Source of the DNA: JACVRW01 sp963819115
GTDB lineage: Bacteria > Actinomycetota > Thermoleophilia > Solirubrobacterales > Thermoleophilaceae
Direction: 5' to 3'
Length of the DNA stretch: 64,000 bases
Assembly (NCBI GenBank): GCA_963819115.1
Contig: CAWFUR010000011.1
Location: 310,001-374,000, forward strand
The notes under the pieces were generated by a model that was not told the origin of the DNA, did no database searches, and was given only the letters and a program-made list of their open reading frames with translations. A program made the translations under genes and the position numbers. Shown here piece after piece: positions 63,687 to 64,000 of this stretch. Each line of letters starts with the position of its first letter. Position 1 is the first letter of the stretch.

Positions 63687-64000
63687 CTAGCCCTCCTTTG
63701 AAAGGGCTTTTTCAAGCACCAGCCGCGCCGCCGGCGCCGCCGTGTCCGCGCCTGCACCCGCACGCACGAGCAGCACGGCCAGGGCGATGCGCGGTCGCCT
63801 GACCGGCGCGTAGGCCGCGAACCAGGCATCGGTGTTCGACCCGTCGGGCACCGGCACGTCGGGCGCGTCCGGCCCGCGTGTGTCCTCGAGCTCCGCGGTG
63901 CCCGTCTTGCCCGCCACCTTGACCCCCGGCACCCCCGCGGCCGTGCCGGTGCCGTACACCACGACGTCGCGCATCAGGCGGCCCAGCGTGCGGGCCACCC
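63687..64000 (-). CDS. Penicillin-binding protein, transpeptidase C-terminus (5' end off the window)
   Basis: The visible 103 codons are the C-terminal end of a class A/B PBP transpeptidase: LMRDVVVYGTGTAAGVPGVK precedes the KTG motif in VAGKTGTAELEDT, and DAWFAAYAPVRRPRIALAVL follows it. The protein would cross-link peptidoglycan outside the membrane; the SxxK and SxN motifs lie beyond the right edge. The frame is open to base 64000. Confidence 0.88.
   Translation of the reverse strand, partial: VARTLGRLMRDVVVYGTGTAAGVPGVKVAGKTGTAELEDTRGPDAPDVPVPDGSNTDAWFAAYAPVRRPRIALAVLLVRAGAGADTAAPAARLVLEKALSKEG

Noticed and set aside
1..64000. CRISPR arrays, insertion sequences, phage genes, replication origin
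   Set aside because: No regularly spaced repeats, transposase, integrase, phage structural gene or DnaA-box cluster was found. The ParA gene at 53140 has no ParB or parS next to it, so no partition locus is called.

Overview
The window is about 70% G+C, has short intergenic gaps, many GTG starts, and a gene set (RadA, DisA, CarD, IspD/IspF, CysS, RlmB, LysA-Hom-ThrC-ThrB, GltB-GltD, PspA with PspAA/PspAB, F420-type LLM oxidoreductase, heterotetrameric acyl-CoA dehydrogenases, ECF sigma/zinc anti-sigma pairs) that points to a chromosomal segment of an actinobacterium. The radA-disA-carD-ispD-PHP-ispF-cysS-rlmB-sigma order and several local gene pairs make a Thermoleophilia/Solirubrobacterales-like organism the best guess; that lineage call is inference. 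No phage, transposase, plasmid or CRISPR locus was seen.

Layout. 1-11.8 kb: a truncated DEDDh exonuclease/GIY-YIG fusion, then the housekeeping run radA, disA, carD, ispD, PHP phosphatase, ispF, amidase, a frameshifted GNAT gene, cysS, rlmB and a SigH-like sigma factor. 11.9-19 kb: envelope and stress genes (L,D-transpeptidase, a 57-residue membrane peptide behind a SigB/SigF-like promoter, tRNA-Thr, a PlsC-GpsA fusion, two ECF sigma modules, a rhomboid protease). 19-22 kb: BtuF-like binding protein, pterin dehydratase, CNNM/CBS protein. 22-33 kb: fatty-acid/acyl-CoA catabolism (3-hydroxyacyl-CoA dehydrogenase, thiolase, LLM oxidoreductase, GST-like protein, four acyl-CoA dehydrogenases), with one palindromic operator shared by the thiolase and the last dehydrogenase. 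33-39 kb: CtaG, a thioesterase and a Psp envelope-stress module (PspA, PspAA, PspAB, HtpX) interrupted by HD-GYP, cupredoxin and lipoprotein genes. 39-43 kb: a c-di-AMP riboswitch controlling an M23 peptidase, then a phosphoesterase and a subtilase. 43-46 kb: lgt and a Zur-like-box-controlled metal ABC transporter with two permeases. 47-51.7 kb: lysine/threonine biosynthesis operon with a Nudix gene. 51.7-60.1 kb: amidase, ParA, glutamate synthase. 60.1-64 kb: a repeat-bearing non-coding island, small unknown proteins, FHA and SRPBCC proteins, a lipoprotein, and the 3' end of a penicillin-binding protein gene.

Themes. (1) c-di-AMP: DisA makes the second messenger at the left end, and a ydaO-type riboswitch 36 kb away reads it in front of a cell-wall peptidase. 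(2) Many genes have a TANNNT hexamer 6-10 nt before the start codon and no Shine-Dalgarno sequence, which implies widespread leaderless transcription. (3) A 43-45 bp hairpin repeat occurs four times, three of them 2-4 nt behind a stop codon. (4) carD seems to start at ATT, and gltB and a serine hydrolase gene at CTG. (5) Three convergent gene pairs share the tetranucleotide CTAG as overlapping stop codons.
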